Source of the DNA: RGIG3009 sp045595445
GTDB lineage: Bacteria > Bacillota > Clostridia > Oscillospirales > Acutalibacteraceae
DNA: 13,985 nt
Reading direction: 5' to 3'
NCBI GenBank assembly: GCA_045595445.1
Contig: JAZOAK010000074.1
Span: 1 to 13,985 of the forward strand
Part shown: positions 1 through 6,975 of the stretch, piece by piece
Position numbering within the stretch: position 1 is the stretch's first letter
Layout: every line of letters begins with the position of its first letter
Notes under the pieces: model-generated
Database searches by the model: none
What the model was told of the DNA's origin: nothing
Seen by the model: the letters and a program-made list of their open reading frames with translations, nothing else
Program-made: the position numbers and the translations under genes

Positions 1-1
1 A

Positions 2-214
2 CGGCTGGGCATCCCCTGTGAGTGCTGTGTATTTGTGGGGGACCACCCCGTAAACGACCTGGAGGGGGCCCGCAACGCGGGATTTATCCCCCTGCGTAAG
101 CGTCCCGATCTGGACCCCGACCATCCCTTCCATCAGATGGAAATGCCTGCTGACATACCGGTACTGGAGCATATCGGGGACATCCTCACGTGGCTGGAAC
201 ATACCACCACTTGA
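2..214 (+). CDS. HAD-family hydrolase, C-terminal fragment (5' end outside window)
   Basis: Frame 2 is open from the window edge to a TGA at 212-214, giving 70 residues. The segment FVGDHPVNDLEGARNAGF is the classical HAD motif IV: an Asp pair that holds Mg2+, followed by the 'GA..AG' turn seen in subfamily I phosphatases such as YjjG-like enzymes. It should be a cytosolic phosphoester hydrolase, but the nucleophile motif (DxDGT) and the cap lie upstream of the window, so the substrate cannot be judged. Codon use favours CTG, CCC and GGG more than in the genes that follow. The next gene, rpe, has its own promoter overlapping this stop codon, so the two are probably separate transcription units or only partly coupled. 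Confidence 0.8.
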   Translation, partial: RLGIPCECCVFVGDHPVNDLEGARNAGFIPLRKRPDLDPDHPFHQMEMPADIPVLEHIGDILTWLEHTTT

Positions 215-239
215 CCTTTTTCAGAAAATCCATTAAAAT
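211..239 (+). promoter_or_regulatory. Sigma-A type promoter of rpe
   Basis: TTGACC at 211-216 and TAAAAT at 234-239 are separated by exactly 17 nt. The -35 box overlaps the stop codon of the upstream HAD gene. Transcription would start near 246, giving a leader of about 25 nt that contains the AGGAGG site at 258-263. Confidence 0.6.
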
Positions 240-270
240 GTAGGTAACTGTGACATTAGGAGGACAAGCT

Positions 271-945
271 ATGAAGGTATCACCGTCGATTCTCACCTGC
301 GATTTCGCCTACGGAGCGGAGGAGATGCAGTTTGTGGAGCGCAGCGGCGCCGATATGGTGCATCTGGACGTGATGGACGGTGTGTTCGTTCCGAATTTAA
401 GTTTCGGTCCACCCGTCATTGCGCGTCTGCGCCCGATCTCAGATATGTTTTTTGACGTGCATCTCATGATGGAGTATCCGGATCGTCTGATTGAGGCGTT
501 TGCCAAAGCCGGCGCAGATCTCATCAATTTCCACGTAGAAAGCGCCGCGCCGATTGCCGAAACGTTGGACAAGATCCGCGCACTCGGCAAAAAAGCGGCA
601 CTGACCATTAAACCGAAAACGCCTGCAAGCGCGGTATTTCCGTACCTGGATAAAGTCGATATGATTCTCGTGATGACCGTCGAGCCGGGTTTTGGCGGAC
701 AATCCTTCATGGCGGATATGATGCCGAAAGTGCGCGAATTGCGCTCGGAGATCGACCGACGTGGCTTATCCGTTCAACTGCAAGTGGACGGCGGCATTGG
801 AGCCGCTACGGCACCCGTCGCCGCCAAAGCGGGCGCGGATATTGCCGTGGTAGGCAGCGCCCTCTTTAACGCCGACGACGCTAAGGCGTTGGTGGCAGAG
901 ATCCATACGCTGCACACAGACGCTGCAACGCATTCCCAACCGTGA
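271..945 (+). CDS. rpe: Ribulose-phosphate 3-epimerase
   Basis: This is the cytosolic TIM-barrel enzyme that interconverts ribulose 5-phosphate and xylulose 5-phosphate in the non-oxidative pentose phosphate pathway. The 224-residue product has the usual family length. Visible motifs, in order, are SPSILTCDF at the N-terminus, HLDVMDGVFVPNLSFGP with the metal-binding His and catalytic Asp, DVHLMMEYPD, the INFHVES His, the flexible phosphate loop TVEPGFGGQSF, the second catalytic Asp in VDGGIG, and the phosphate-binding VVGSALF. The ATG at 271 is chosen over an in-frame GTG at 250 because AGGAGG at 258-263 sits 7 nt upstream of it and would fall inside the longer frame. The last 65 bp overlap the convergent mecA-like gene. 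Confidence 0.96.
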   Translation: MKVSPSILTCDFAYGAEEMQFVERSGADMVHLDVMDGVFVPNLSFGPPVIARLRPISDMFFDVHLMMEYPDRLIEAFAKAGADLINFHVESAAPIAETLDKIRALGKKAALTIKPKTPASAVFPYLDKVDMILVMTVEPGFGGQSFMADMMPKVRELRSEIDRRGLSVQLQVDGGIGAATAPVAAKAGADIAVVGSALFNADDAKALVAEIHTLHTDAATHSQP

Positions 946-1447
946 TCGGTTGACCGTGTTCTTCTATGTAGGCAGCGGCAACGTACCCCTCGCCCGTACG
1001 ACGACCAAATTCTTGCAATAGGCGATGGCAACCGCTTACCGTACCGAGCCCCGTATAGAGGATCAGCACATACTCCTCCCCCTGCCGATACAACGAAGCA
1101 CGCGGCAAACACGCTTGCCTTTTGGCGGATAACCGTTCTCCAAACTGCAACACTGCTTCTGCCGAATCCAGCGCATACACCTGCGGCAAAGCCACTATTG
1201 GTACGGGGCGATCGGGGGCGCTGAACAAAAACAAACAACCGCCCTCAATCGGCAGCGCTTCTACCAGTACGCTGCCGTAACTGCAAAACGGTTGGCGCTG
1301 TCTGGCAATGCCGAGCAACCGCCGTATGGCGCGGGTGGTTTCGGGCGTTCCCGCTTTCATGCGGTCCAACCGCAACCCCCATCGGCACAACTCGTCATCG
1401 GTCATCCATATTCGTAAATCACCGCTGCTCAGCGGTTCTATTTTCAT
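881..1447 (-). CDS. mecA: MecA-family adaptor protein
   Basis: The 188-residue product resembles the MecA/NegA adaptors of Firmicutes, which bring substrates such as regulators and misfolded proteins to the ClpC AAA+ unfoldase for ClpCP proteolysis. The N-terminus (MKIEPLSSGDLRIWMTDDEL) matches the substrate-binding domain start of the family. The C-terminal half, from about residue 80, has the alternating strand-helix pattern of the ClpC-binding domain and closes with the characteristic 'EEHGQPITVGNAL' segment, so the C-terminus looks complete. It is somewhat shorter than Bacillus subtilis MecA (218 residues), as is common in Clostridia. AAAGGAGG (complement of 1456-1463) lies 8 nt before the ATG and supports the start. 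The 3' end overlaps rpe by 65 bp tail to tail. The family call rests on motif memory, not an alignment. Confidence 0.75.
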   Translation of the reverse strand: MKIEPLSSGDLRIWMTDDELCRWGLRLDRMKAGTPETTRAIRRLLGIARQRQPFCSYGSVLVEALPIEGGCLFLFSAPDRPVPIVALPQVYALDSAEAVLQFGERLSAKRQACLPRASLYRQGEEYVLILYTGLGTVSGCHRLLQEFGRRTGEGYVAAAYIEEHGQPITVGNALQRLCAAYGSLPPTP

Positions 1448-1483
1448 CGCAAGCTCCTCCTTTACAAAGGACCGTATACCACT

Positions 1484-1512
1484 ATCATATTAACGGTACA
1501 GGCTCTTTGCAA
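1484..1512 (-). promoter_or_regulatory. Sigma-A type promoter of the mecA-like gene
   Basis: On the minus strand TTGCAA (1507-1512) and TATGAT (1484-1489) are spaced by 17 nt, about 40 nt upstream of the start codon. The rnf-like operon starts divergently 50 bp to the right. On the plus strand I see no equally good promoter for it in this interval: TTGCAA reads the same on both strands, but only a weak TACTTT follows it. Confidence 0.6.
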
Positions 1513-1561
1513 GAGGTTAAATTTTGGAATTACTTTGAATTTTCAGAAAGGGTGTGGCAAT

Positions 1562-2854
1562 ATGTTTTCTCGACATGGGATTCGGCTGTTGTTCTGTAAA
1601 GAACCCGCCATCTCACAGCCGACGGCGGAGTTGACACAGATCTCTCAGGTCATTCTCCCCTTTTCCTTTGCCACCGAAGCAGCGGTCGTTCCTGCCGTTT
1701 CTTTATACGACACCGTTAATAAAGGCACCCCGCTTGCGGTCATTGAAGACGATCCGCTGGCAACGGTGTGTTCCAGCGTGATGGGTGCGGTCAGCGGTGA
1801 ACGCACCATTCAGCACCCGCTGTACGGCACGTTACACTGTGCCGTCATTGACTGCGTACCGGAAGTCCCTGCGCCCGAGGTGCCGGTGTTGCTTCCCGAA
1901 ACCATCACACCCGAATTGATTCTTGAAACTGCGGAACGGTTAGATGTCATCGACGAATTGGACGGTGTTCCGCTGATTTTGAAATTGCGCGAGTGGCAAG
2001 CATCCGGCTGCGACTTTTTGGCCGCCGACGGCATTGAGATCGAGCCCTATGCTTCCAGTGCTTGGGCAGTTCTGCGCGACCATGCCGAGCACGTATTGGA
2101 AGGTCTTCGACTTGCCGCGCTGTGCGTCGGTGCGCCGCGATATCATATTGCCGTTTGTCTTTCGGGTCAGCGGCGGCGCTCGATCGCTTTACGCATCGGC
2201 AAAGACTATCTCTATCAAACCGACTCCTATTATCCCAAAGCCGAGCCGGTGCGTTACAGTAACCGCAGCGGTCACGATACGGTAAAACGCGGCTCACGCG
2301 TATACCGCATCGGCGTACAAGCGTGCCTCGCGCTGTATCGCGCGTTATATCTGGGCGAAACACACAACCGCTGTACCATCACAGTCGCCGGAGATGCTGT
2401 TCCCCATCCGCAAAACGTTTCCGTTCCCTTTGGTACAACGGTGCAACAGGTACTCGAACATTGCGGGTTGGTCCAACCACCGGATTATCTCGTGTTAGGT
2501 GAACAAATGACCGGTACGGCGGCTCTCACCTCCGATATACCGATTTTGCCCGGCATGACCTGTATTTTGGCATTTACCGCCAAAGCGATTCGCCCCCTCG
2601 CCACGCGGACGTGTATCGGTTGCGGGCGATGTGTGCAAGCCTGCCATGCAGGGTTGTTACCGTTTGAAATCAACCGTCGATATCAAAACATGCACTACGA
2701 ACGTCTTGATTCGCTATCTCCCCAACTGTGCGACGGTTGTAACGCGTGTTCGTATATCTGTCCTTGCGGTATTGATCTTGCCGCTGTTATTCAAGAGGCA
2801 AAAACGGTGGATAATGCCATTTCCGTCGACTGGGAGGAGGATACCCATGCTTAA
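1562..2854 (+). CDS. rnfC: RnfC-like electron transport subunit with degenerate NADH/FMN motif
   Basis: The 430-residue product resembles RnfC, the peripheral subunit of the Rnf ferredoxin:NAD+ oxidoreductase. Seen in order are an N-terminal lipoyl-like sandwich (about residues 30-100), a central Complex1_51K-like region (about 120-270), an SLBB segment (about 270-337) and two 4Fe-4S motifs. The cluster cysteines are 351, 354, 357, 361 and 390, 393, 396, 400, both CxxCxxCxxxC. The usual GGIHPxxxK N-terminus is replaced by HGIRLLFCKEP. The canonical glycine motif (GxGGAGFPT type) reads ELDGVPLIL around residues 132-140, and AECEPY reads IEIEPY, so NADH/FMN binding is doubtful. An in-frame TTG at 1535 is rejected: GAAAGGGTG at about 1545-1553 fits the ATG at 1562. 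The gene overlaps rnfD by 8 bp. Confidence 0.85.
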   Translation: MFSRHGIRLLFCKEPAISQPTAELTQISQVILPFSFATEAAVVPAVSLYDTVNKGTPLAVIEDDPLATVCSSVMGAVSGERTIQHPLYGTLHCAVIDCVPEVPAPEVPVLLPETITPELILETAERLDVIDELDGVPLILKLREWQASGCDFLAADGIEIEPYASSAWAVLRDHAEHVLEGLRLAALCVGAPRYHIAVCLSGQRRRSIALRIGKDYLYQTDSYYPKAEPVRYSNRSGHDTVKRGSRVYRIGVQACLALYRALYLGETHNRCTITVAGDAVPHPQNVSVPFGTTVQQVLEHCGLVQPPDYLVLGEQMTGTAALTSDIPILPGMTCILAFTAKAIRPLATRTCIGCGRCVQACHAGLLPFEINRRYQNMHYERLDSLSPQLCDGCNACSYICPCGIDLAAVIQEAKTVDNAISVDWEEDTHA

Positions 2855-3833
2855 AGCGACTGCCGCCCCGCATCTGCGCGAGGCACAACGGCCTGCTTAT
2901 CAATCGTTCGGTGTGTTACTGTGTTTGATTCCTCTGACCGCGTTTTCCTGCTTACATTACGGCATCCGCCCCCTCTTGTTGGTGTTGGTAGGTGCGTTTA
3001 GTGCCATGATCACCGAATTTATTTGCGGTCTCTTCCGACACGGCCGACCCTCCATGTCGGATGCCACCTCTTTGGTAACAGGTGCGCTGATCGGTGCCAT
3101 GATGTCACCGTTGGCTCCGTTTTGGGTACCCACTATCGGCTCCGCGTTTGCCATCGGCGTTACCAAAATGCCGTTTGGTGGTACGGGCCGCAATATTTTC
3201 AACCCCGCGGCAACCGGTATGGCATTTTGCGCCGTGTGTTTCCCCACCCGCCTGTTCGTCTATCCCGATCCGACGCTAACGGATTCGTTACCGCTCATAG
3301 ATACCTCCGCTATCATCACGGCGGCTTCCCCTACCGCTCAGCTAAATAGCGGCGGTACGACCTCGTACGACTGGCTATCGTTGCTCAGTGGCGATTTCCC
3401 CGGTCCGATCGGATCCACGGGAGTACTTATTTTGCTCGCTTGTGCACTGTATCTGTTCATGCGCCGCTCTGCCTCCCCGCTGATCCTCATCCCTTATCTG
3501 TTGGTTTGCGCTATCTTCGCGGCCGTGTTCCCTCGTGCCTCTATTGATGCTTCACTCAGCGTGCCGCTGGAACTGTGCACCGGTCTTTTGTTGTTCTCGG
3601 GTGTATTTTTGCTCAACGACCCCGTTACCGCGCCGCGCTTTTGGCTTGCACGCATTTTGTACGGTGTAATCGCCGCCATCTTAACCATGTTGCTCAGACA
3701 TTTCGGCCGCTTTGAATGTTGCGAATTTTTTGCCGTTATGTTGGTAAATTCGTTTTCTCTGCTGCTCGATCGCGGATGCTGGCACTTGGTGTCATGGATC
3801 CGCGCTAAGAGAACGGAGGTGCCGTTATCATGA
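2847..3833 (+). CDS. rnfD: RnfD-like membrane subunit
   Basis: This 328-residue multi-spanning membrane protein belongs to the NqrB/RnfD family, whose members carry flavin within the membrane. Family signatures are MPFGGTGRNIFNPAATGMAF (residues 108-127), GPIGSTG (186-192, corresponding to the usual GxxGETS) and LLNDPVTAP (255-263). The flavinylation site, normally S/T-x-A-T-P with FMN esterified to Thr, appears as ITAASPTAQ, putting Ser161 where the Thr is expected. Whether Ser can be flavinylated by an ApbE-type transferase is not known from this sequence, and no apbE is present in the window. GGGAGGAGG at 2832-2840 lies 6 nt before the ATG. The stop overlaps the rnfE start (ATGA), indicating translational coupling. 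Confidence 0.88.
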   Translation: MLKATAAPHLREAQRPAYQSFGVLLCLIPLTAFSCLHYGIRPLLLVLVGAFSAMITEFICGLFRHGRPSMSDATSLVTGALIGAMMSPLAPFWVPTIGSAFAIGVTKMPFGGTGRNIFNPAATGMAFCAVCFPTRLFVYPDPTLTDSLPLIDTSAIITAASPTAQLNSGGTTSYDWLSLLSGDFPGPIGSTGVLILLACALYLFMRRSASPLILIPYLLVCAIFAAVFPRASIDASLSVPLELCTGLLLFSGVFLLNDPVTAPRFWLARILYGVIAAILTMLLRHFGRFECCEFFAVMLVNSFSLLLDRGCWHLVSWIRAKRTEVPLS

Positions 3834-4471
3834 AACCTGCTTCTCGCGCCTTTTTATCCACTCTGTGGAATGCGTTTCTCCCTCAAAACGTGGTGTTGGT
3901 GCAAGCGCTCGGTATGTGTCCCATTTTGGCAGTCGGGTTTAACTTGCACTACGGTGTGGCGCTGTCGGCATGTGTCGTTGTGACACTGGTATTGACCGAT
4001 CTGCTGTTTGCGCTACTTTCAAAGCATATCGCCAGCCGTCTGCAACCGGTTGTGTACGTGCTGCTTTCCTCGATCTTACTGCTCGGTGCTGCCGCCCTGC
4101 TGCGCGTAGTGATATCCGCTGAGATCTATGCGCATCTATATCTGTTCTTGCCGCTGATGGCGGTGAACACGCTGTATACGTATCGTTCCGCCATCGCGCC
4201 GTCGGCGCCGCGTGCCGGTCTTGCCGTAACGTTAGCAGACTCGCTCGGGTGTGCGCTTGGTTTCAGTTTGGTACTGTGCCTTGCCTCCGCCCTGCGCGAA
4301 ATGGCGATCTACGGCACCTTGTGGAACCTGCCGCTCGGGTATGAGGTGCGTTTTCCGGAAGCCGCCCATCCCTTTATCGGCTTTATTCTGCTCGGTTTTA
4401 TGGCCGCTGTATTGCAATGGTGCAAAAACTTGTCGCGCCGCAAGGATACACAGGAGGTGGGGACGTTATGA
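3830..4471 (+). CDS. rnfE: RnfE-like membrane subunit, one cluster cysteine missing
   Basis: This 213-residue, mostly hydrophobic protein of about six helices belongs to the RnfA/RnfE/NqrD/NqrE family. The first half-channel signature, NVVLVQALGMCPILAV (residues 20-35), retains Cys30, one of the membrane [2Fe-2S] ligands. The matching second signature, normally PLxxxNC, is LPLMAVNTLYTYR, so the second ligand is Thr114 (codon 4169-4171). I assign it as RnfE rather than RnfA because it follows rnfD, has a hydrophilic N-terminal extension and carries the SLGCALGFSLVLCLASALRE segment typical of RnfE. GGAGG at 3815-3819 precedes the ATG by 10 nt. It is coupled to its neighbours by ATGA overlaps at both ends. 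Confidence 0.85.
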   Translation: MKPASRAFLSTLWNAFLPQNVVLVQALGMCPILAVGFNLHYGVALSACVVVTLVLTDLLFALLSKHIASRLQPVVYVLLSSILLLGAAALLRVVISAEIYAHLYLFLPLMAVNTLYTYRSAIAPSAPRAGLAVTLADSLGCALGFSLVLCLASALREMAIYGTLWNLPLGYEVRFPEAAHPFIGFILLGFMAAVLQWCKNLSRRKDTQEVGTL

Positions 4472-5061
4472 ATATAGCTTTGAACACCCTTCTTGTTTTC
4501 TTGATCGCCGCCACCATGCAGAATTTGGTGCTCACCGCCGGTTTTGATTCCTCGGTGATGCTCAAAATCACCCGCAACCCTCGCCAGTTGTTTCGCTTTG
4601 GCGTTTTGGTCTTGTGCTTTTCGGTGACCACGACTGCGATCTTTTACCCCATCGATCGTCTGCTTGCTGCCACGTGGTGGGTGCGGATGCTGCGCCCGCT
4701 CATTATCGTGTGCATCGTCTGTTTGTTGTACCTGCTTGCTATCGTATTCCTCAGCCGTTTTGATACGCTGTACCGCCGTGTGCGGCACCTGTTACCGCTC
4801 GCGGTGTTCAACAACTTGGTTGTCGGTGTGGCGCTATTGCTCAATTTGCAAGTGTCCGTATCCTTTTTGCCCGCTTTGGGACTCGCCGCCGGTGCCGCGT
4901 TCGGTTTTGGCTTTTTGTCCGTCATGACCGCCGAGGCAATCGAACGCATGGATAATCCGGAAATCCCCTCGTCGTTCCGCGGTCTTCCCGCAACGCTTAT
5001 CTATCTCGGGTTGCTCGCGTTGGCGCTTATGGGTTTCTCACCACTATTTCAATTTACCTAA
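4468..5061 (+). CDS. rnfA: RnfA-like membrane subunit lacking both cluster cysteines
   Basis: This 197-residue membrane protein of about six helices is the final Rnf-like subunit in the operon. The C-terminal signature IPSSFRGLPATLIYLGLLALALMGF (residues 166-190) is characteristic of RnfA, as is GAAFGFGFLSVMTAEAIER (142-160). In normal RnfA the motifs LGLCPFLG and NCAVLG each give one Cys to a [2Fe-2S] cluster shared with RnfE in the membrane core. Here the first reads GFDSSVML, with Ser29 (codon 4552-4554) in the Cys position, and the second reads NNLVVG, with Asn116 (codon 4813-4815). The ATG at 4468 is preferred over 4417 because AGGAGG (4452-4457) lies 10 nt upstream of it and it makes an ATGA overlap with rnfE. 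Confidence 0.85.
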   Translation: MNIALNTLLVFLIAATMQNLVLTAGFDSSVMLKITRNPRQLFRFGVLVLCFSVTTTAIFYPIDRLLAATWWVRMLRPLIIVCIVCLLYLLAIVFLSRFDTLYRRVRHLLPLAVFNNLVVGVALLLNLQVSVSFLPALGLAAGAAFGFGFLSVMTAEAIERMDNPEIPSSFRGLPATLIYLGLLALALMGFSPLFQFT

Positions 5062-5073
5062 GAGGATCGTATT

Positions 5074-5835
5074 ATGGCTTTACCTATTGCCGCTTTTTTT
5101 GATCTGGACGGCACGCTGGCGTTGCATAATCAGCCACCTGCCGCCGTGGACGTGAAAGCGATGCGCGCGTTCCGTGCGCGCGGCAACTATTTGTTTTTAT
5201 GTACCGGTCGTTCCGCCGGCTATCTGTATCCTGCTATTCTGGACATCGGGTTCGACGGCATGATTACGGGCGCCGGTACGCACGTGTTGCTCGGTGAACA
5301 ATTGCTGTATCGCACCGGTGTGCCTGATACGGTGTTGCTTCCCATCCAACGGTTGTTTGAACAATCAACCGCCACACTCATTATGGAAACCGAACGCAAC
5401 ATGATACAACTTGCCTCTCCCGCTGCCCAAAAAATAGTGGCGGCATACCCGCGTATTCACACCTGCGCCGAGTGGCAAGAAACGTTCTCGGACGAGGTCA
5501 CCTCAAAACTCACCGTATACGGTGAAATGCCCGCGACTGTCCTGCCAATAGTGCAAGAAGCGCTGGACATCATACAGCATCCGACCTATGCGGAACTCGT
5601 CCCGAAAGGCTGTTCGAAATCGAACGGTATTGAGCGTATACTGACAGCGCTGGACCTCCCCCGCGAGCAAAGTATCGCTTTTGGGGATAGCATGAATGAC
5701 TACGATATGCTGCAATACGTCGGTGTCGGTATCGCTATGGGCAACGCTGATGAGCGCGTAAAAGCCATCGCCGACCGCATCACCACCCCCTACGATCAGG
5801 GCGGCATCGCGCAGGTACTTAATGAATATTTGTAA
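5074..5835 (+). CDS. Cof-type HAD-IIB phosphatase
   Basis: This 253-residue cytosolic HAD phosphatase of the Cof (IIB cap) subfamily shows motif I FFDLDGTL (nucleophile Asp near residue 10), motif II as CTGRS, motif III as the Lys in SKSNGIERIL and motif IV as GDSMNDYDML. The cap lies between motifs II and III. The gene starts 12 bp after rnfA and ends at the operon terminator, so it is almost certainly cotranscribed with the rnf-like genes; AGAGGAT at 5061-5067 is the likely ribosome binding site. Some Cof-type enzymes (B. subtilis YcsE, E. coli YbjI) dephosphorylate a riboflavin precursor, which would suit a flavin-dependent neighbour. Substrate cannot be read from sequence in this promiscuous family, so that link is speculative. 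Confidence 0.9.
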   Translation: MALPIAAFFDLDGTLALHNQPPAAVDVKAMRAFRARGNYLFLCTGRSAGYLYPAILDIGFDGMITGAGTHVLLGEQLLYRTGVPDTVLLPIQRLFEQSTATLIMETERNMIQLASPAAQKIVAAYPRIHTCAEWQETFSDEVTSKLTVYGEMPATVLPIVQEALDIIQHPTYAELVPKGCSKSNGIERILTALDLPREQSIAFGDSMNDYDMLQYVGVGIAMGNADERVKAIADRITTPYDQGGIAQVLNEYL

Positions 5836-5840
5836 ATGAA

Positions 5841-5876
5841 ACGAGGGTGGACTTCGAAAAGTCCACCCTCGTTTTT
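5841..5876. terminator. Bidirectional terminator between the rnf-like operon and mnmA
   Basis: A perfect 14-bp stem (5841-5854 with 5859-5872) with a CGAA loop is followed on the plus strand by T5872-5876. On the minus strand the stem is followed by the weaker tract TTTCATTTACA. It sits between two convergent genes; the plus-strand T-tract touches the stop codon of mnmA (5876-5878). Confidence 0.9.
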
Positions 5877-6925
5877 CAAACCTCTGTAATCGTACCGCCG
5901 CCGACCACCGTATCACCGTCGTAAAACACGACCGCTTGCCCGACCGTGATCGCGCGTTGCGGATCCGAAAAGGTTACTTTCACCCGTAAAGCACCGTACG
6001 GCTCAATTACCGCCTCTGCTTCCCGCTGCGAGTACCGCGTTTTGGCGGTAACCGTCATCGGTACTGTCAGTGTCGGGATCGATATCCAATTGAGGCGATC
6101 CGCAACCAACGTGTTTGTGAACAGATCCTCGCTTTTGCCGAGCGTGACGGTATTGCGAGCAGCATCCTTGCGCACCACGAACCGCGGCTCACCGAACGCC
6201 ACACCAAGCCCTTTGCGCTGGCCGATGGTATATCCCAACATACCGGTATGTTTGCCGATTGTCTGTCCGTCCATATTCACAAAATCGCCCGGCTCGCGCC
6301 GAATACCCATTGTGTTCTCCAAGAAAGTCGCGTAATCGCCGTCGGGGATAAAACAAATATCCTGACTGTCCGGCTTGTTCGCCGATTCCCAGCCTTGCTC
6401 CGCCGCAAGAACACGTAAATCGGCTTTGAAATGATCGCCCAGAGGGAACAGAACGTGGGATAATTGCTGTTGTGTCAGCGAATACAAAACGTAACTCTGA
6501 TCCTTTGACGCGTCTGCCGCTTTTTTAAGCAAAAAGCGGCTGTTTCCCGCTTGTTCGATACGCGCGTAATGTCCTGTTGCCACCGCGTCAAAACCTTCTT
6601 CTAAGGCGCGTGTGAGCAGTCTGCCGAACTTCACTTCGCGGTTGCATACAATACACGGATTCGGAGTGGCGCCCGCCGCATACGTATCGGCAAAATTGCG
6701 GATAACGGTATCGTAAAACCACTGCCGTTCATCCAGCACCCGATGCACGATACCAAGCCGTTTTGCCGTCAGCCGCGCATCCTCCACGTCGCGGGAAGAA
6801 CCGCACGCACTACCCTCGGTGAGTAATAAGGTCACACCTTCGACCTCATAGCCTTGCTGTTTAAGCAGCCATACCGCTGCAGAACTGTCAACGCCGCCAC
6901 TCATGCCGACCAAGACTTTTTTCAC
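5876..6925 (-). CDS. mnmA: tRNA-specific 2-thiouridylase MnmA
   Basis: MnmA adenylates and thiolates U34 of tRNA-Lys, -Glu and -Gln, using sulfur relayed from a cysteine desulfurase. The 349-residue product shows the PP-loop SGGVDSS (residues 9-15), the catalytic Cys in NPCIVCNREVKF (Cys94), ATGHYARI, the persulfide Cys in DSQDICFI (Cys191), YTIGQRKGLG and the C-terminal beta-barrel. Both catalytic cysteines are present. Two in-frame GTG codons occur at 6934 and 6925. The second is chosen because AGAGGTGA (complement of 6931-6938) lies just upstream of it, and it gives the usual MKKVLVGMSGG start. A TATAAT on the minus strand at 6975-6980 lacks a good -35 box, so the gene may be read from the upstream toroid gene. 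Confidence 0.96.
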   Translation of the reverse strand: MKKVLVGMSGGVDSSAAVWLLKQQGYEVEGVTLLLTEGSACGSSRDVEDARLTAKRLGIVHRVLDERQWFYDTVIRNFADTYAAGATPNPCIVCNREVKFGRLLTRALEEGFDAVATGHYARIEQAGNSRFLLKKAADASKDQSYVLYSLTQQQLSHVLFPLGDHFKADLRVLAAEQGWESANKPDSQDICFIPDGDYATFLENTMGIRREPGDFVNMDGQTIGKHTGMLGYTIGQRKGLGVAFGEPRFVVRKDAARNTVTLGKSEDLFTNTLVADRLNWISIPTLTVPMTVTAKTRYSQREAEAVIEPYGALRVKVTFSDPQRAITVGQAVVFYDGDTVVGGGTITEV

Positions 6926-6975
6926 GATTCTCACCTCTTTTAAGTAGTATCTGTTGGTATTAAATCAAGAACAAA

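Noticed and set aside
1535..1561. TTG start for rnfC at 1535
   Set aside because: There is no ribosome binding site at the right distance, while GAAAGGGTG lies properly before the ATG at 1562.
1562..5061. Annotation as a standard Na+/H+-pumping NADH:ferredoxin Rnf complex
   Set aside because: RnfB and RnfG are missing and key NADH, iron-sulfur and flavin positions are altered, so that activity should not be assigned from homology alone.
5503..5916. Minus-strand frame overlapping the Cof-type phosphatase and the terminator
   Set aside because: It is antisense to a clear HAD gene, runs through the terminator hairpin and shows no family motif.
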